From an uncultured Ruminiclostridium sp. (GTDB lineage: Bacteria > Bacillota > Clostridia > Oscillospirales > Ruminococcaceae): a stretch of DNA of 64,000 bases. The stretch is from positions 1 through 64,000 of the forward strand of contig CAKSFR010000004.1 of the NCBI GenBank assembly GCA_934454635.1. Reading direction: 5' to 3'. The notes under the pieces were generated by a model, which saw only the letters and a list, made by a program, of their open reading frames with translations, was not told the origin of the DNA and ran no database searches. This document shows, piece after piece, positions 46,101 to 54,299 of this stretch. The position numbers and the translations under genes are program-made. The stretch's first letter is position 1, and each line of letters starts with the position of its first letter.

Positions 46101-47450
46101 CTCTTTAATATTGGGTCTGATATTTACTCTTCCATTTGGCGCGTAAAAATTGTTTTCGGTTTTTATATTAGAATCATAGGAAACATAAATGCTTCTGGTA
46201 TCGTTAAGACCAGTAGCGTTTGAATAGATATTGCATTTATTTGTATACGGACCGTCAATGCTCATGTGGCATTCTGCCGTGTTGTCGTTTGTGCTTACAA
46301 TCGTACAGGAGTTAAACGAAGCCTGACCATACCCACATAAATCAACATCCCTGTTATAACCGTTTGATACAAAGGCTAAAGTAGCGTTTTCCGCCTGCAC
46401 GCTTGTATTAGCAATAAGATCATTGGGGCAGATAAATAAATTACCGCCTGTTAGTTTCACGTTTGTTAAATTAAGCGCCCTTGTGGAGGATTGATTAGAG
46501 TCAAAAAACACGCCGCTAAGTTCATTGCCAACGCTCGCTGTATTGCCGTTCAAATCGGTAGTGTTAGTTCTGTCGTTGTCGGTAAGCACCTTATTACAGA
46601 ATACATAACCGCCCGACGTAACCTTATGCTTAACAGGCGCTTTAGAAAGCGCGTCCGTACCCAGCCAGTCAATGTTCACCATTTCGGGCAGGTACACAAC
46701 GGAATTTTCTCTGGATTCAAACAGCGGCCTGCCGCTTTCGACAAACTCGTCCACTTTAGCCTTGCTGCTCAGAACGCTGTCCACAAGCGTATATGTCGGC
46801 GTTGAACGCGGATACAATGATGTTCCTGAAAGGAGCGTGGTCGTTTCAACATAGCTTCTGTCAATTTTAACAGTGATGTTTTCATTCTTGCATGATTTGA
46901 AACCGTCGATAACAACGTAGCTGTTTTTTAGCTCAGTTTTTTGCGCGAAGAAGACGGAATTTGCCGCCTCAATATAACCCTGTGTTATTGTAAGTTCGTC
47001 GCAATCGAATATGCTTGTATTGCTGCTTGAGATTATAGCGCCGCCCGCATATTCAATCGAAGGTGCGCTGAATAATGTGCTTGTATTTGTAGCATCTATT
47101 TTGCCCGCGCCGCAGATTTTAAGCGGAACATCTGCGTCAACAAACGCGGCAGAACCCGTGACGCTTATTGAGCTTGCTATGTCAATAACCGCAGCTTCGC
47201 CGTTTTTTGTCGATGTTATATTAAATGTTATGTTATTTAAGTCAAACGAGCGGCTGCCGTAGAAATGCAGCGTCTGACCGTCCCATGTCCAGCCGTCACC
47301 GTAAAAATAATTGTCTGCCTTAAAGTCTGATAACGCCGGGTCGGATATCGCTACCGTATCAAAAGATAATGCGGGAATCAGAACTATGATCGCCGCGATC
47401 GCCAGCAGCAACCCCAAAAGTTTGCCGCTAATTGTTTTCAATTTGTTCAT
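43119..47450 (-). CDS. Large secreted dockerin protein with InlB-type repeats
   Basis: 1443 residues from ATG 47450 (AGGAGG site seven bases upstream). A signal peptide or N-terminal anchor (about 5-35) leads into a long Asn/Ser/Thr-rich region (about 40-560) with the short periodic strands of a beta-helix. Ig-like segments follow, and then several divergent InlB-type (Flg_new-like) repeats containing GGTVTP-x-TSSYPVGSQVTL. A Gly/Ser linker (GGGYSGGGSTSGSNP) comes before a domain of unknown type. The last 59 residues are a type I dockerin: two Ca-binding loops, DADNDGVLNALDASAVLRH and DFNGDGIVNALDASAILKM. It should dock onto a cohesin at the cell surface. No catalytic domain is recognised, so adhesion or structural roles are likeliest. 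Confidence 0.88.
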   Translation of the reverse strand: MNKLKTISGKLLGLLLAIAAIIVLIPALSFDTVAISDPALSDFKADNYFYGDGWTWDGQTLHFYGSRSFDLNNITFNITSTKNGEAAVIDIASSISVTGSAAFVDADVPLKICGAGKIDATNTSTLFSAPSIEYAGGAIISSSNTSIFDCDELTITQGYIEAANSVFFAQKTELKNSYVVIDGFKSCKNENITVKIDRSYVETTTLLSGTSLYPRSTPTYTLVDSVLSSKAKVDEFVESGRPLFESRENSVVYLPEMVNIDWLGTDALSKAPVKHKVTSGGYVFCNKVLTDNDRTNTTDLNGNTASVGNELSGVFFDSNQSSTRALNLTNVKLTGGNLFICPNDLIANTSVQAENATLAFVSNGYNRDVDLCGYGQASFNSCTIVSTNDNTAECHMSIDGPYTNKCNIYSNATGLNDTRSIYVSYDSNIKTENNFYAPNGRVNIRPNIKEIYANITANALKDLVSGSFVIHGNVFADSFIAVHAGGCTFDGSGTYEVNIKSNDSGVIFDNSLAYIHEKSGSDWVYTEIQPDTNGNIKYTGTNEIYAGKTVLNPIAGNAVFSNPMNVSMGKPATIKVPLTYPFSNGTLDLDISLHDEDGNYTLNWSDIGVDLKIPNTGGEKELTLSLEANSGAKEGTYFFYLNINGQNVKADGTGEIFFKVKVDYAKVGFYHEGDYDYPATDCYTVSAEYNGSPLVMQGTGVDAYYLVPLGESFDITIIPKDGYRFEDIRYGTGSDYSAWKKLDISPNGKYHLTANGDETIYLLIYPTYNQQYVEVDISGELRKSLTDGEISSVTIGFDNGMEETLDASADPFPIKVKNDSKVKVTVTPTADYSAATINGVVPDYNSADGTYSADVTIDGNTTVTAEIGKTSELCSLDLLIMNISNPGDKVIVKNAPVNSLGQYKIGTECELVAVVTEDKFIGTVDFNGVPVETYSLESDGCHFKVTLAAGVNKFALYYSDLSILRIPKPANGSVVFSGRLDGGRSFTTSADGTQIYNIGSWEDVTLTMVPDAGYKLKSAALNGSAVTVVNNTYTLTTEQLIDWTFTAEFAEIPAGDVTLTVISGEGGTVTPATSSYPVGSQVTLTVTPNTGYQVKAVTLDGAAVTLTNGKYTFTVNADCVFKAEFEAVPANSVLVTVEAGIGGTVTPTTSSYPVGSQVTLTVVPDSGYYVRSATFNGNLVSLSGNRYTFTAEADSVFRVEFARIPSGGGYSGGGSTSGSNPKINGTEKSWSESASDITVMPVGSTVTIDLNGSSTVPADVIRAIKNRDITVVFNVDAAKSWTVKGSEITTARSANLGISAGNSRAQGIRGSVGFRFSVNDIGINALLGVNLKAQNAGMFANLYIIRNGKAEFVDTAKIGKDGSVTLSGANAKGEYVIMIGAGSDLLGDADNDGVLNALDASAVLRHIVDIEEAGNPLMADFNGDGIVNALDASAILKMLVNMA
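43966..44255 (-). repeat. 62-bp near-identical repeat pair inside the dockerin gene
   Basis: Bases 43966-44027 and 44194-44255 match at 61 of 62 positions and are 228 bp (76 codons) apart. They code for the GGTVTP-TSSYPVGSQVTLTV core of two neighbouring InlB-type repeats. The flanking parts of the repeats are much less alike, so the core was probably homogenised by recombination. Confidence 0.9.
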
Positions 47451-47494
47451 AACTGCCTCCTGTAATGAAAAAGCTATCATGTATACATAAATTT

Positions 47495-47523
47495 ATTATA
47501 ACCGATTTAGAAGAATTTGTCAA
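47495..47523 (-). promoter_or_regulatory. Promoter of the dockerin gene
   Basis: Leftward TTGACA (47523-47518), 17-bp spacer, TATAAT (47500-47495), 45 bp before the ATG. Confidence 0.85.
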
Positions 47524-47572
47524 TGTCATTTCGCTAAAATATCGCAATTTCCGCAAATACGCAGAAGCATGA

Positions 47573-47608
47573 AAAAAAGCTGCGTACCCGAGCGATACGC
47601 AGCCTTTT
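47573..47608 (-). terminator. Terminator of the GGDEF/EAL gene
   Basis: GCTGCGTA (47579-47586) and TACGCAGC (47596-47603) pair perfectly. On the minus strand a seven-T run follows; in the other direction six T follow. It begins directly after the stop codon. Confidence 0.85.
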
Positions 47609-48880
47609 TTATGAAATATATTTACTTTCAAATTCAGAAACGGGTATCGGGCGGTCGTACAAAAAGCCCTGTATTCCCTTACAGCCATAGTTGCTTATAA
47701 CGCTTTCTTCCTCGCTCGTTTCAATGCCCTCGCAGACGATTTCAAGCTGAATTTCGTTGAGGATTTTTATAAGCCCCTTTATAACGTCGTTGCCGCGCTT
47801 GGTTTTAAGGCTGTCTTTAACGAAGCCCTTATCAAGCTTGATTATGTCAACCGGCAGGATTCCGATAAGATTAAGCGAAGAATAGCCTGCGCCGAAGTCG
47901 TCCACGCTCACCTTATAGCCGAGGCTTCTGAGCTGCTCGACCTTTTCAATGATAGTTTCGGTTTCCTCGAAGAACACCGACTCGGTGACCTCGATTTCAA
48001 CATATTTAGGCGGAACGTTATACTCCTCAACAAGCCCCACGATCTCATCAACAATATCATCGTTAAAGAAATGCACTCGGCTCAGGTTGAACGAAATCGG
48101 AACGGGAGTTATACCGCGGTCTATCCAGCTGCGGATAAGCTTCAGCACGAACCGCAGCACATAGAAGTCAAGCTCGACTATTTTTCCCGTCTTTTCAAGC
48201 GCAGGAATGAACAAGCCGGGCGAAATCATCTTTCCGTCCTTGTCAACAAGGCGCGAAAGCGCTTCCGCGCCGATGACCTGCTTTGTTTCGGCGCAAATTT
48301 TCGGCTGGAGATAAACGCGGATAGTTTCATTTTTATAGGAATCGTTAAAAATCGGGAGAATCTTCGCGCTGTTTTCCTTTATGTCCATCAGATGCTCGGA
48401 ATAAACAATGCACGGAATGCTGTAATTACCCTTTCCGGTTCTTCTCGCGACATTAGCCTTATCAACAGCGGAAATAATGCTCTCGGAATGGTCTTTGATG
48501 TAATAAATTCCAACGTTTACGTTCGGCGAAAAACCGCTTATCTTATCGGCAAAAGCACTCATAAGACGCAGGCGGAAAATGCGGAGCATAGGATAGATAA
48601 AATCCTCTTCCTCGTCGTCATAGCTGCAAAGAACCGCAAAATGGTCGGAATATTCGCGGCAAGCCATAACAACAAAATCACCCGAACCGTTTATGACATC
48701 GGCAATATCCTTAAGAACCTCGTCGCCCATGTCATACCCGAACTGGTTGTTGATGTAATGGAAGTCGCAGACATCAAGCGCAAACACGAGATAATTCTTT
48801 TTGTCGTTTTTTATGATATACTGCGCCTCCGCAATAAAATCTTCAAACGACATAAGACCTGTTACATTGTCTTTATGCAA
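47609..48880 (-). CDS. EAL-domain c-di-GMP phosphodiesterase with degenerate GGDEF
   Basis: 423 residues from TTG 48880, seven bases after GGTGG; an in-frame TTG at 48898 lacks a ribosome site. The GGDEF domain (about 1-160) starts HKDNVTGLMSFEDF, but the catalytic loop reads YSDHF (77-81) in place of GGDEF, so cyclase activity is unlikely. The EAL domain (about 180-420) keeps EAL (206-208), FNLSRVHF, EVTES, DDFGAGYSSLNLIG, IKLDKGFV and EGIE, so it should hydrolyse c-di-GMP. No membrane segment or sensor domain is present; the protein is cytosolic. Confidence 0.9.
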   Translation of the reverse strand: MHKDNVTGLMSFEDFIAEAQYIIKNDKKNYLVFALDVCDFHYINNQFGYDMGDEVLKDIADVINGSGDFVVMACREYSDHFAVLCSYDDEEEDFIYPMLRIFRLRLMSAFADKISGFSPNVNVGIYYIKDHSESIISAVDKANVARRTGKGNYSIPCIVYSEHLMDIKENSAKILPIFNDSYKNETIRVYLQPKICAETKQVIGAEALSRLVDKDGKMISPGLFIPALEKTGKIVELDFYVLRFVLKLIRSWIDRGITPVPISFNLSRVHFFNDDIVDEIVGLVEEYNVPPKYVEIEVTESVFFEETETIIEKVEQLRSLGYKVSVDDFGAGYSSLNLIGILPVDIIKLDKGFVKDSLKTKRGNDVIKGLIKILNEIQLEIVCEGIETSEEESVISNYGCKGIQGFLYDRPIPVSEFESKYIS

Positions 48881-48953
48881 AAAAACACCACCAATCAATG
48901 TAATAAGCGGCGCACCGACCGCAAACAGGTTACAAAACCGTTACATTGCATAC

Positions 48954-48982
48954 ATTATAACAAATTTTTTCTGATTTATCAA
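48954..48982 (-). promoter_or_regulatory. Promoter of the GGDEF/EAL gene
   Basis: Leftward TTGATA (48982-48977), 17-bp spacer, TATAAT (48959-48954). The roughly 65-nt leader contains perfect 8-bp arms, CAATGTAA (48896-48903) and TTACATTG (48941-48948), that could pair across the leader just before the start codon. Confidence 0.75.
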
Positions 48983-49070
48983 TAGTTTTTGTGCATTTTC
49001 GTTATTTGTAACAATAGATTGTTAATTTTTTACTAATCTGTATCCAAATTTTCTCCGTCCGCGTCAAAAA

Positions 49071-49104
49071 ATATCACACAAAGGCATAACCCTCTGTGTG
49101 ATAT
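49071..49104 (-). terminator. Terminator of the nucleoside uptake operon
   Basis: ATATCACACA (49071-49080) and TGTGTGATAT (49095-49104) form a perfect 10-bp stem with T-runs on both sides. It directly follows the last permease gene. Confidence 0.9.
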
Positions 49105-49109
49105 CTTTT

Positions 49110-50096
49110 TTATCTTTCCTCGCGGAAATAATTAAGACCGATTGCCGCAGGCTCAGCGCTTTTCTTGCTCTTTTTAATGCAGGAAATGATAAGAACCACC
49201 GCGGTGATGAAAAACGGGAGCATCTGATAAAATTCGTCGGGAATAGCGTTCAGCCAGCCGAGAACCTCGGGAAACGCGGACGAGAGGTTGCCTTTCCACG
49301 GCTGAAGCGTTTTCAGCATACCGAAGAAGAAAGCTCCGAAAATCGCACGCACAGGACTCCAGTTGGAGAAAATAACAAGCGCGACCGAAATCCAGCCCAT
49401 GCCGTTTATCCAGTTGTCGTTCCATGCGCCGCTGTTTGTTACACAAGCGAGATACATTCCGCCGATGCCGCAGATTCCGCCGCCGAGCAGAATGTTCACA
49501 TACTTGTACAGATTAACGCTTACGCCGCAGGCGTCCGCAGCCGCAGGATTTTCACCGATTGCGCGGAGCTTCAGACCCGCGCGGCTCTTTCTTATATAGA
49601 TCCAGCAAACGACCGCAATCGCAATCGCAATATAAACGAAAATATTATAGGAGAAAAGCAGCTTTCCGATATACGGAATGTCGCGCAGGAACGGGATACC
49701 GTTGTCAGAAACGACTTCTTTAAGGTGCGGAACGCTGTCGAGAGTCGGGAAAGTACCGTCTGTCGTCAGGCATCTTCCCCAGAAGCGGTAAACGCCTACG
49801 CCGAACGTAGTGAGCGCAAGACCCGTAACGTTCTGATTCGCCTGCATTGTGACAGTGATAAATGCAAAGACAAGCGCGCCGAGCAGACCGAACAGAAATG
49901 CTCCCAGAATGCCGAGCAGCAGGCTGTTTGTCGAGCAGCCGATAACATATCCGCCGATAGCCCCCATCGCCATCATACCCTCGACGCCGAGGTTAAGGCT
50001 GCCCGATTTTTCGGTGATTATTTCGCCTGTCGTGCCGAGCAGCAGCGGCGTACCCGCTCTTACCGAATAATAGAGAAAATTGATAAGAATATCCAT
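49110..50096 (-). CDS. Nucleoside ABC transporter permease (YufQ/NupQ type)
   Basis: 328 residues with about eight membrane segments. GEIITEKSGSLNLGVEGMMAMGA near residue 25 is the hallmark of the BMP-linked permeases related to RbsC. GLKLRAIGENPAAADACGV is the cytoplasmic coupling loop facing the ATPase. Its ATG shares one base with the stop of the fused ATPase-permease gene. It forms the second half of the membrane channel with the permease domain of that protein. Confidence 0.93.
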   Translation of the reverse strand: MDILINFLYYSVRAGTPLLLGTTGEIITEKSGSLNLGVEGMMAMGAIGGYVIGCSTNSLLLGILGAFLFGLLGALVFAFITVTMQANQNVTGLALTTFGVGVYRFWGRCLTTDGTFPTLDSVPHLKEVVSDNGIPFLRDIPYIGKLLFSYNIFVYIAIAIAVVCWIYIRKSRAGLKLRAIGENPAAADACGVSVNLYKYVNILLGGGICGIGGMYLACVTNSGAWNDNWINGMGWISVALVIFSNWSPVRAIFGAFFFGMLKTLQPWKGNLSSAFPEVLGWLNAIPDEFYQMLPFFITAVVLIISCIKKSKKSAEPAAIGLNYFREER

Positions 50097-52798
50097 TATG
50101 CCTTACCTCCGTTCTTGTGACCGAAAACAATGCGGTAACGAATAAAGAAGTCAGCCGCAAGTACGGAAAACAGGATAATTCCCTGAAGAATTTCGGAAGC
50201 TGCGGAGGAAATGCTGAAAGCGCTTTCCGCAACAGCCGTTCCCTTCTGCAAAATACCCATCAGCGCCGAAACAACAAGTATTCCGACAGGATTAAGCTTA
50301 GCAAGCCACGCAACCGTTATTCCCGTAAAACCTACATCTCCCGTAATTCCGTCGGCAAGCGTATGGCTGGTCGCAGAGCCGGAAACCTGTAGCATTCCCG
50401 CAAGACCTGCAATCCCCGCGCTTATGAACATGGTGCGTACAATTATCTTCTTAACGCTCATGCCCGCATAGCGCGCGGTGTTCTGACTGTCGCCGACAAC
50501 CGAGATTTCATAGCCCTGCTTCATGTAGTTGAAATAAACGAATATCAGAGCCACAAGAATAATCGCGATGAAAAGCGAAATATCGACCTTAACGCCCGCG
50601 ATATTAACCTCATATAGCCATGCGTTATCGGGCAGGACCTTGAAGTCTGGACGGAAAACCGAGCCGTCCGCCGCAAGCTTTCTGAAGAACATAGTGTTTT
50701 TCAGATACGTCAGAATATAGTAACAAACGTAGTTGAGCATAAGCGTCAGCAGCGTTTCGCTTGTGCCGAGCTTGACCTTGCAGACTGCCGGGATAAGCCC
50801 GATAAGACCGCCGCCGATAATTCCCGCAAGCGCCATAAGGATAAGCGTGAGCCACTGCGGAAGACTGTTTCCGCAAAGGTTGGCTACCGTCGTTGCGAGT
50901 ATCGCACCCGCAATAAACTGCCCGTTCGCGCCGATGTTCCAGAACTTCATCTTGAACGCTACGGCAATACCGAGCGAAGTTATCAGAAGCGGGATAACTA
51001 TGCGGATAAACCCGCGCAGATATATCGTGTTTTCAAAGCAGCCGACGATTACCTTTGCGTAATATTCAAACGGATTTACGCCGTTTCCCGCCACGAAAAT
51101 CCCGCCGAGAACCACCGCCACAAGCACCGAGATCGCATAAAGAATTATCGTCTGGTGCAGCTTCAGGTCGCCGCGCTTGGAAATATGGAAAAGCGGCTCT
51201 TTTTTTGTTTTAACAGCTGCCGCGGTTTTTTCGGCAGTTTTTGCGGCAGAAACTGCGATAGCTTCATTTTCCGAAGCAAGGCTGTCGCTGTTGTTCGCGT
51301 CGGTCATCAGCATTCCGACCTGCTCTTTTGTCGCGGTTCTCGCGTCAACGATACCCGTGACTCTGCCGTGGCAGAGAACAACGATCCTGTCGCAAAGCTC
51401 GAGCATTACGTCGAGATCCTCTCCGACGAACAGAACTGCGCTTCCCTTTTCCTTTTCGCGGTTTAGCATATTGTAAATCGTATATGACGAGTTTATATCA
51501 AGCCCGCGAACGGGGTAAGCTGTTACGATAATATCGGGTTCGGCGAGAATTTCGCGCCCGAGCAGCACTTTCTGCACATTTCCGCCCGAAAGACGGCGAA
51601 CGGGAGTTTCGATTCCGGGAGTAACGACTTCCAGCTCCTCGACGACCTTTCTGGCGCTCTCACGCGCCTTTTTACGGTCAACAAACGGACCTTTTCCCTG
51701 CGCATAATTCTTGAGCATCATGTTGTCGGTAATGCTCAGCGACGCGGAAAGCCCCATTCCCAAACGATCCTCGGGAATAAAGCTCATGCTTACGCCTCGG
51801 GAAATTATCTGCTTTGGAGGAAGTCCCTCTATATGCTCGTTCTTACAGATTATTGCGCCGTTTTCAAGCTTGCGCAGACCCGCAATAGCCTCGCAGATCT
51901 CCTTCTGACCGCTTCCCGAAACGCCTGCGATACCGAGTATCTCACCGCTGTGAACGGTAAACGAAACATTGTTTGCCGCAAGCGCGCCCTCGTCGCCGAG
52001 AACGGAAATATCCTGCAATTCAAGATACGGATCGCCGGGATTGCAATCCGGACGGTTTATTTCAAGCTTTACGGCGTGACCTACCATAAGGTCTGTAAGC
52101 TCCTGCGCGTTCGTTTCCGACGTTTTCACGGTCGTAACGCTCGTACCTTTGCGCAGAACCGTAACGCGGTCGCTTATCTCCATTACCTCGTTAAGCTTAT
52201 GAGTGATTATGATTATCGCGCAGCCCTTGTCGCGCATCACTCGCAGAATTGAAAACAGCTTTCGCGTTTCCTGAAGCGTAAGAACGGCGGTAGGCTCGTC
52301 CAGAATAAGGATATCAGCGCCGTAATAAAGCACCTTCAGTATCTCTACCGTCTGCTTTTCGCCAACGGACATATCGCAGACATATTTTTCGGGGTCGATA
52401 TCAAAAGAAAACTCCTCGCTTATTTTCTTTATCTGCGCGAAACGCTCCTTTGTGAGAAAAACGCTCTTGTCGCGCTCGGAAGCAAGCAGGATATTATCCG
52501 CGGCAGTAAATTTCTCGACCAGCTTGAAGTGCTGGTGAACCATGCCTATTTTCAGATGCTTTGCGTCCTCGGGAGAATGTATGGAAACCTGCTTTCCGTC
52601 AACAAAGATTGAACCGCTGTCGGGCTTATAGATACCCGAAAGCATATTCATCAGCGTTGTTTTTCCCGAACCGTTTTCGCCGAGAAGCGCGAGGATCTCG
52701 CCCTTATGGACCTGCAAATCAACAGAATCGTTTGCCCGAACAGAACCGAACGACTTACAAATACCTTTCAGTTCTATTGCAGGTATGCGTTCTGCCAT
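50096..52798 (-). CDS. Nucleoside ABC transporter: ATPase fused to permease
   Basis: 900 residues in one frame from ATG 52798 (GGTGG site). Residues 1-500 are a double ABC ATPase of the YufO/RbsA kind: GENGSGKTTLMNMLSG (first Walker A), MSVGEKQTVEILKVL, DILILDEPT; the second half has the degenerate GVSGSGQKE and LSGGNVQKVLLGRE. An Ala/Lys/Glu-rich linker (about 505-550) leads to a permease of about 350 residues with FKMKFWNIGANGQFIAGAI and YEISVVGDSQNTARYAGM. In known operons these are two proteins (YufO and YufP). No frameshift or stop separates them here. Confidence 0.9.
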   Translation of the reverse strand: MAERIPAIELKGICKSFGSVRANDSVDLQVHKGEILALLGENGSGKTTLMNMLSGIYKPDSGSIFVDGKQVSIHSPEDAKHLKIGMVHQHFKLVEKFTAADNILLASERDKSVFLTKERFAQIKKISEEFSFDIDPEKYVCDMSVGEKQTVEILKVLYYGADILILDEPTAVLTLQETRKLFSILRVMRDKGCAIIIITHKLNEVMEISDRVTVLRKGTSVTTVKTSETNAQELTDLMVGHAVKLEINRPDCNPGDPYLELQDISVLGDEGALAANNVSFTVHSGEILGIAGVSGSGQKEICEAIAGLRKLENGAIICKNEHIEGLPPKQIISRGVSMSFIPEDRLGMGLSASLSITDNMMLKNYAQGKGPFVDRKKARESARKVVEELEVVTPGIETPVRRLSGGNVQKVLLGREILAEPDIIVTAYPVRGLDINSSYTIYNMLNREKEKGSAVLFVGEDLDVMLELCDRIVVLCHGRVTGIVDARTATKEQVGMLMTDANNSDSLASENEAIAVSAAKTAEKTAAAVKTKKEPLFHISKRGDLKLHQTIILYAISVLVAVVLGGIFVAGNGVNPFEYYAKVIVGCFENTIYLRGFIRIVIPLLITSLGIAVAFKMKFWNIGANGQFIAGAILATTVANLCGNSLPQWLTLILMALAGIIGGGLIGLIPAVCKVKLGTSETLLTLMLNYVCYYILTYLKNTMFFRKLAADGSVFRPDFKVLPDNAWLYEVNIAGVKVDISLFIAIILVALIFVYFNYMKQGYEISVVGDSQNTARYAGMSVKKIIVRTMFISAGIAGLAGMLQVSGSATSHTLADGITGDVGFTGITVAWLAKLNPVGILVVSALMGILQKGTAVAESAFSISSAASEILQGIILFSVLAADFFIRYRIVFGHKNGGKA

Positions 52799-52833
52799 AA
52801 AACCACCACATTTCTTAATAATTTGACGGAGGC

Positions 52834-52895
52834 TTTTTCGGAGGCTGCGCCGCCACGCCGCTTCCGCAAAGCGGCGGAACATTCACAGAATGTTC
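52834..52895 (+). repeat. Intergenic hairpin repeat, copy D
   Basis: TTTTTCGGAGGCTGC (52834-52848) equals copy A. GCCGCCAC (52849-52856), CGCTT and AAGCGGCG equal copy B at the same spacing, with an 8-bp stem at 52856-52876. A second perfect stem, GAACATTC-ACA-GAATGTTC, follows at 52877-52895. It lies in the gap between the BMP gene and the transporter genes. Confidence 0.8.
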
Positions 52896-52949
52896 AGAAA
52901 CCACGAAAACACCCTTGCTGCCACATGGCGGTAAAGGTGCTTTCGCAGT

Positions 52950-52971
52950 GGCGCAGACCGTGATCTGCGCC
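52950..52971 (-). other. Intercistronic stem after the BMP gene
   Basis: GGCGCAGA and TCTGCGCC pair perfectly around six bases, 17 bp after the BMP stop. No T-run follows on the minus strand, so it is likely to protect the upstream mRNA or reduce read-through rather than terminate fully. Confidence 0.65.
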
Positions 52972-52987
52972 TGAAAATTGCCGTTTT

Positions 52988-54229
52988 TTATGCGAGCTCT
53001 ACGCCCTTAACAAAATAGTTCATTGTGCCGGTGATAGTTGCGTCGTCAACGGGAGCAACGGCAGCGCCGGTGTTGTCGGTAAGGGGAGAATCGGTCTTAA
53101 CAACGTTTCCGTTTTCATCAAAGGAAAGTGCAACACCGCTGAATACGTCCCATTCGCCGTTCTTGATGAGTTCTGTTACAGCATCGATATAGCCCTGTGT
53201 CTTTTCGTCGCAGTTCTTGGAAACGGGAGATACGCCTACAAGTCCTACTTCCATACCTGCGTAGTAGTTGCCGAGTTCAGCCCATGTGCCGTCGATTACA
53301 GCCTGTACAGCAGCGGTGTAGTAAACGTCCCAGTGCCAGATAGGAGCAACGAGGTGAGCGTCGGGAGCCTGTGCAGTCATATCGGAGTTGTAGCCGCAGC
53401 CGAATACGCCTGCGTTCTGAGCAGCAACCTGCGGGTTAGCTGTATCGCAGTGCTGAGCGATAACGTCGCAGCCCATTTCGATAAGAGCTTCAGCGTATGC
53501 CGTTTCGTTTGCGGGGTCAAACCAAGAAGAAAGAGTCTTTACATATACGGTAGCGTCGGGGTTTACCGCCTGTACGCCGAGAGCAAAAGCGTTGATGCCG
53601 CTGCAGGTTTCTGCAAGCTCTGTGCCGTAAGCGGAAACGTAGCCGATCTTGTTGCTTGTTGTCTTTAAGCCTGCTGCGATGCCTGCAAGGTAACGAGCCT
53701 GATAAATTCTGCCGAAGTAGTTATTGAAGTTCGTGCCGTTGGACTTATAGCCTGTGCCGTGAGAGAAGTATACTTCGGGGTATTCAAGAGCCAGAGCTTC
53801 TGTTGTATCCATGTAGCCGTAGCTGGTTGTGAAGATGATGTTGCAGCCTTCGGCAACGCACTCTTCGATAGCTGTCTTTGTAGCGGCTGTATCGCTGTCG
53901 CTGATATTGATCTTGCGAACGATCTGGTCGTCGTTAAGTCCGAGGTTCGCCTGCATTCCCTGAATGCCGAGGTCGTGTGTGTAAGAATAGCCGGAGCCGT
54001 CTGCGGGGTCGCCGATGTGGATTACGCCAACCTTGATCTTGTCCTTTGCAATGCCGTTTGTTGCTTCGGGAGCTGCCGCGTCGTCAGCGGGCTGTGCAGC
54101 GTTCGTAACTGCCGCGTCATCGTTCGCAGCGGGAGTTGTTGTAGTGGTTTCTGTGCCGTTGTTGCAGGCTGTAGCCGTGAGCAGCATTGCCGCAGCAGCG
54201 AGAATTGCCGTTGTCTGCTTGATCTTCAT
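52988..54229 (-). CDS. BMP-family nucleoside-binding lipoprotein
   Basis: 413 residues. The signal peptide has lipobox LTATAC, then a Thr/Ala/Asp-rich linker to about residue 60. The BMP domain begins IKVGVIHIGDPADGSGYSY; IIFTTSYGYMDTTEALALEY and VIAQHCDTANPQVAAQN line the ligand cleft. DPADGSGY and the following residues resemble purine nucleoside receptors of the PnrA kind. The ATG at 54229 follows AAAGGAGATTTACA. It sits between xpt and the ABC genes, separated from the latter by a structured 189-bp gap. Confidence 0.93.
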   Translation of the reverse strand: MKIKQTTAILAAAAMLLTATACNNGTETTTTTPAANDDAAVTNAAQPADDAAAPEATNGIAKDKIKVGVIHIGDPADGSGYSYTHDLGIQGMQANLGLNDDQIVRKINISDSDTAATKTAIEECVAEGCNIIFTTSYGYMDTTEALALEYPEVYFSHGTGYKSNGTNFNNYFGRIYQARYLAGIAAGLKTTSNKIGYVSAYGTELAETCSGINAFALGVQAVNPDATVYVKTLSSWFDPANETAYAEALIEMGCDVIAQHCDTANPQVAAQNAGVFGCGYNSDMTAQAPDAHLVAPIWHWDVYYTAAVQAVIDGTWAELGNYYAGMEVGLVGVSPVSKNCDEKTQGYIDAVTELIKNGEWDVFSGVALSFDENGNVVKTDSPLTDNTGAAVAPVDDATITGTMNYFVKGVELA

Positions 54230-54299
54230 TGTAAATCTCCTTTGTTTTGCGCTTTGGCGAATGTTCGCCGCAGCTTTTATTTGAACAAGCCGCTTCCGA

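Noticed and set aside
48899..48960. Possible c-di-GMP riboswitch before the GGDEF/EAL gene
   Set aside because: Only simple 8-bp arms are found; the conserved tetraloop and receptor sequences of the c-di-GMP-I class are absent.
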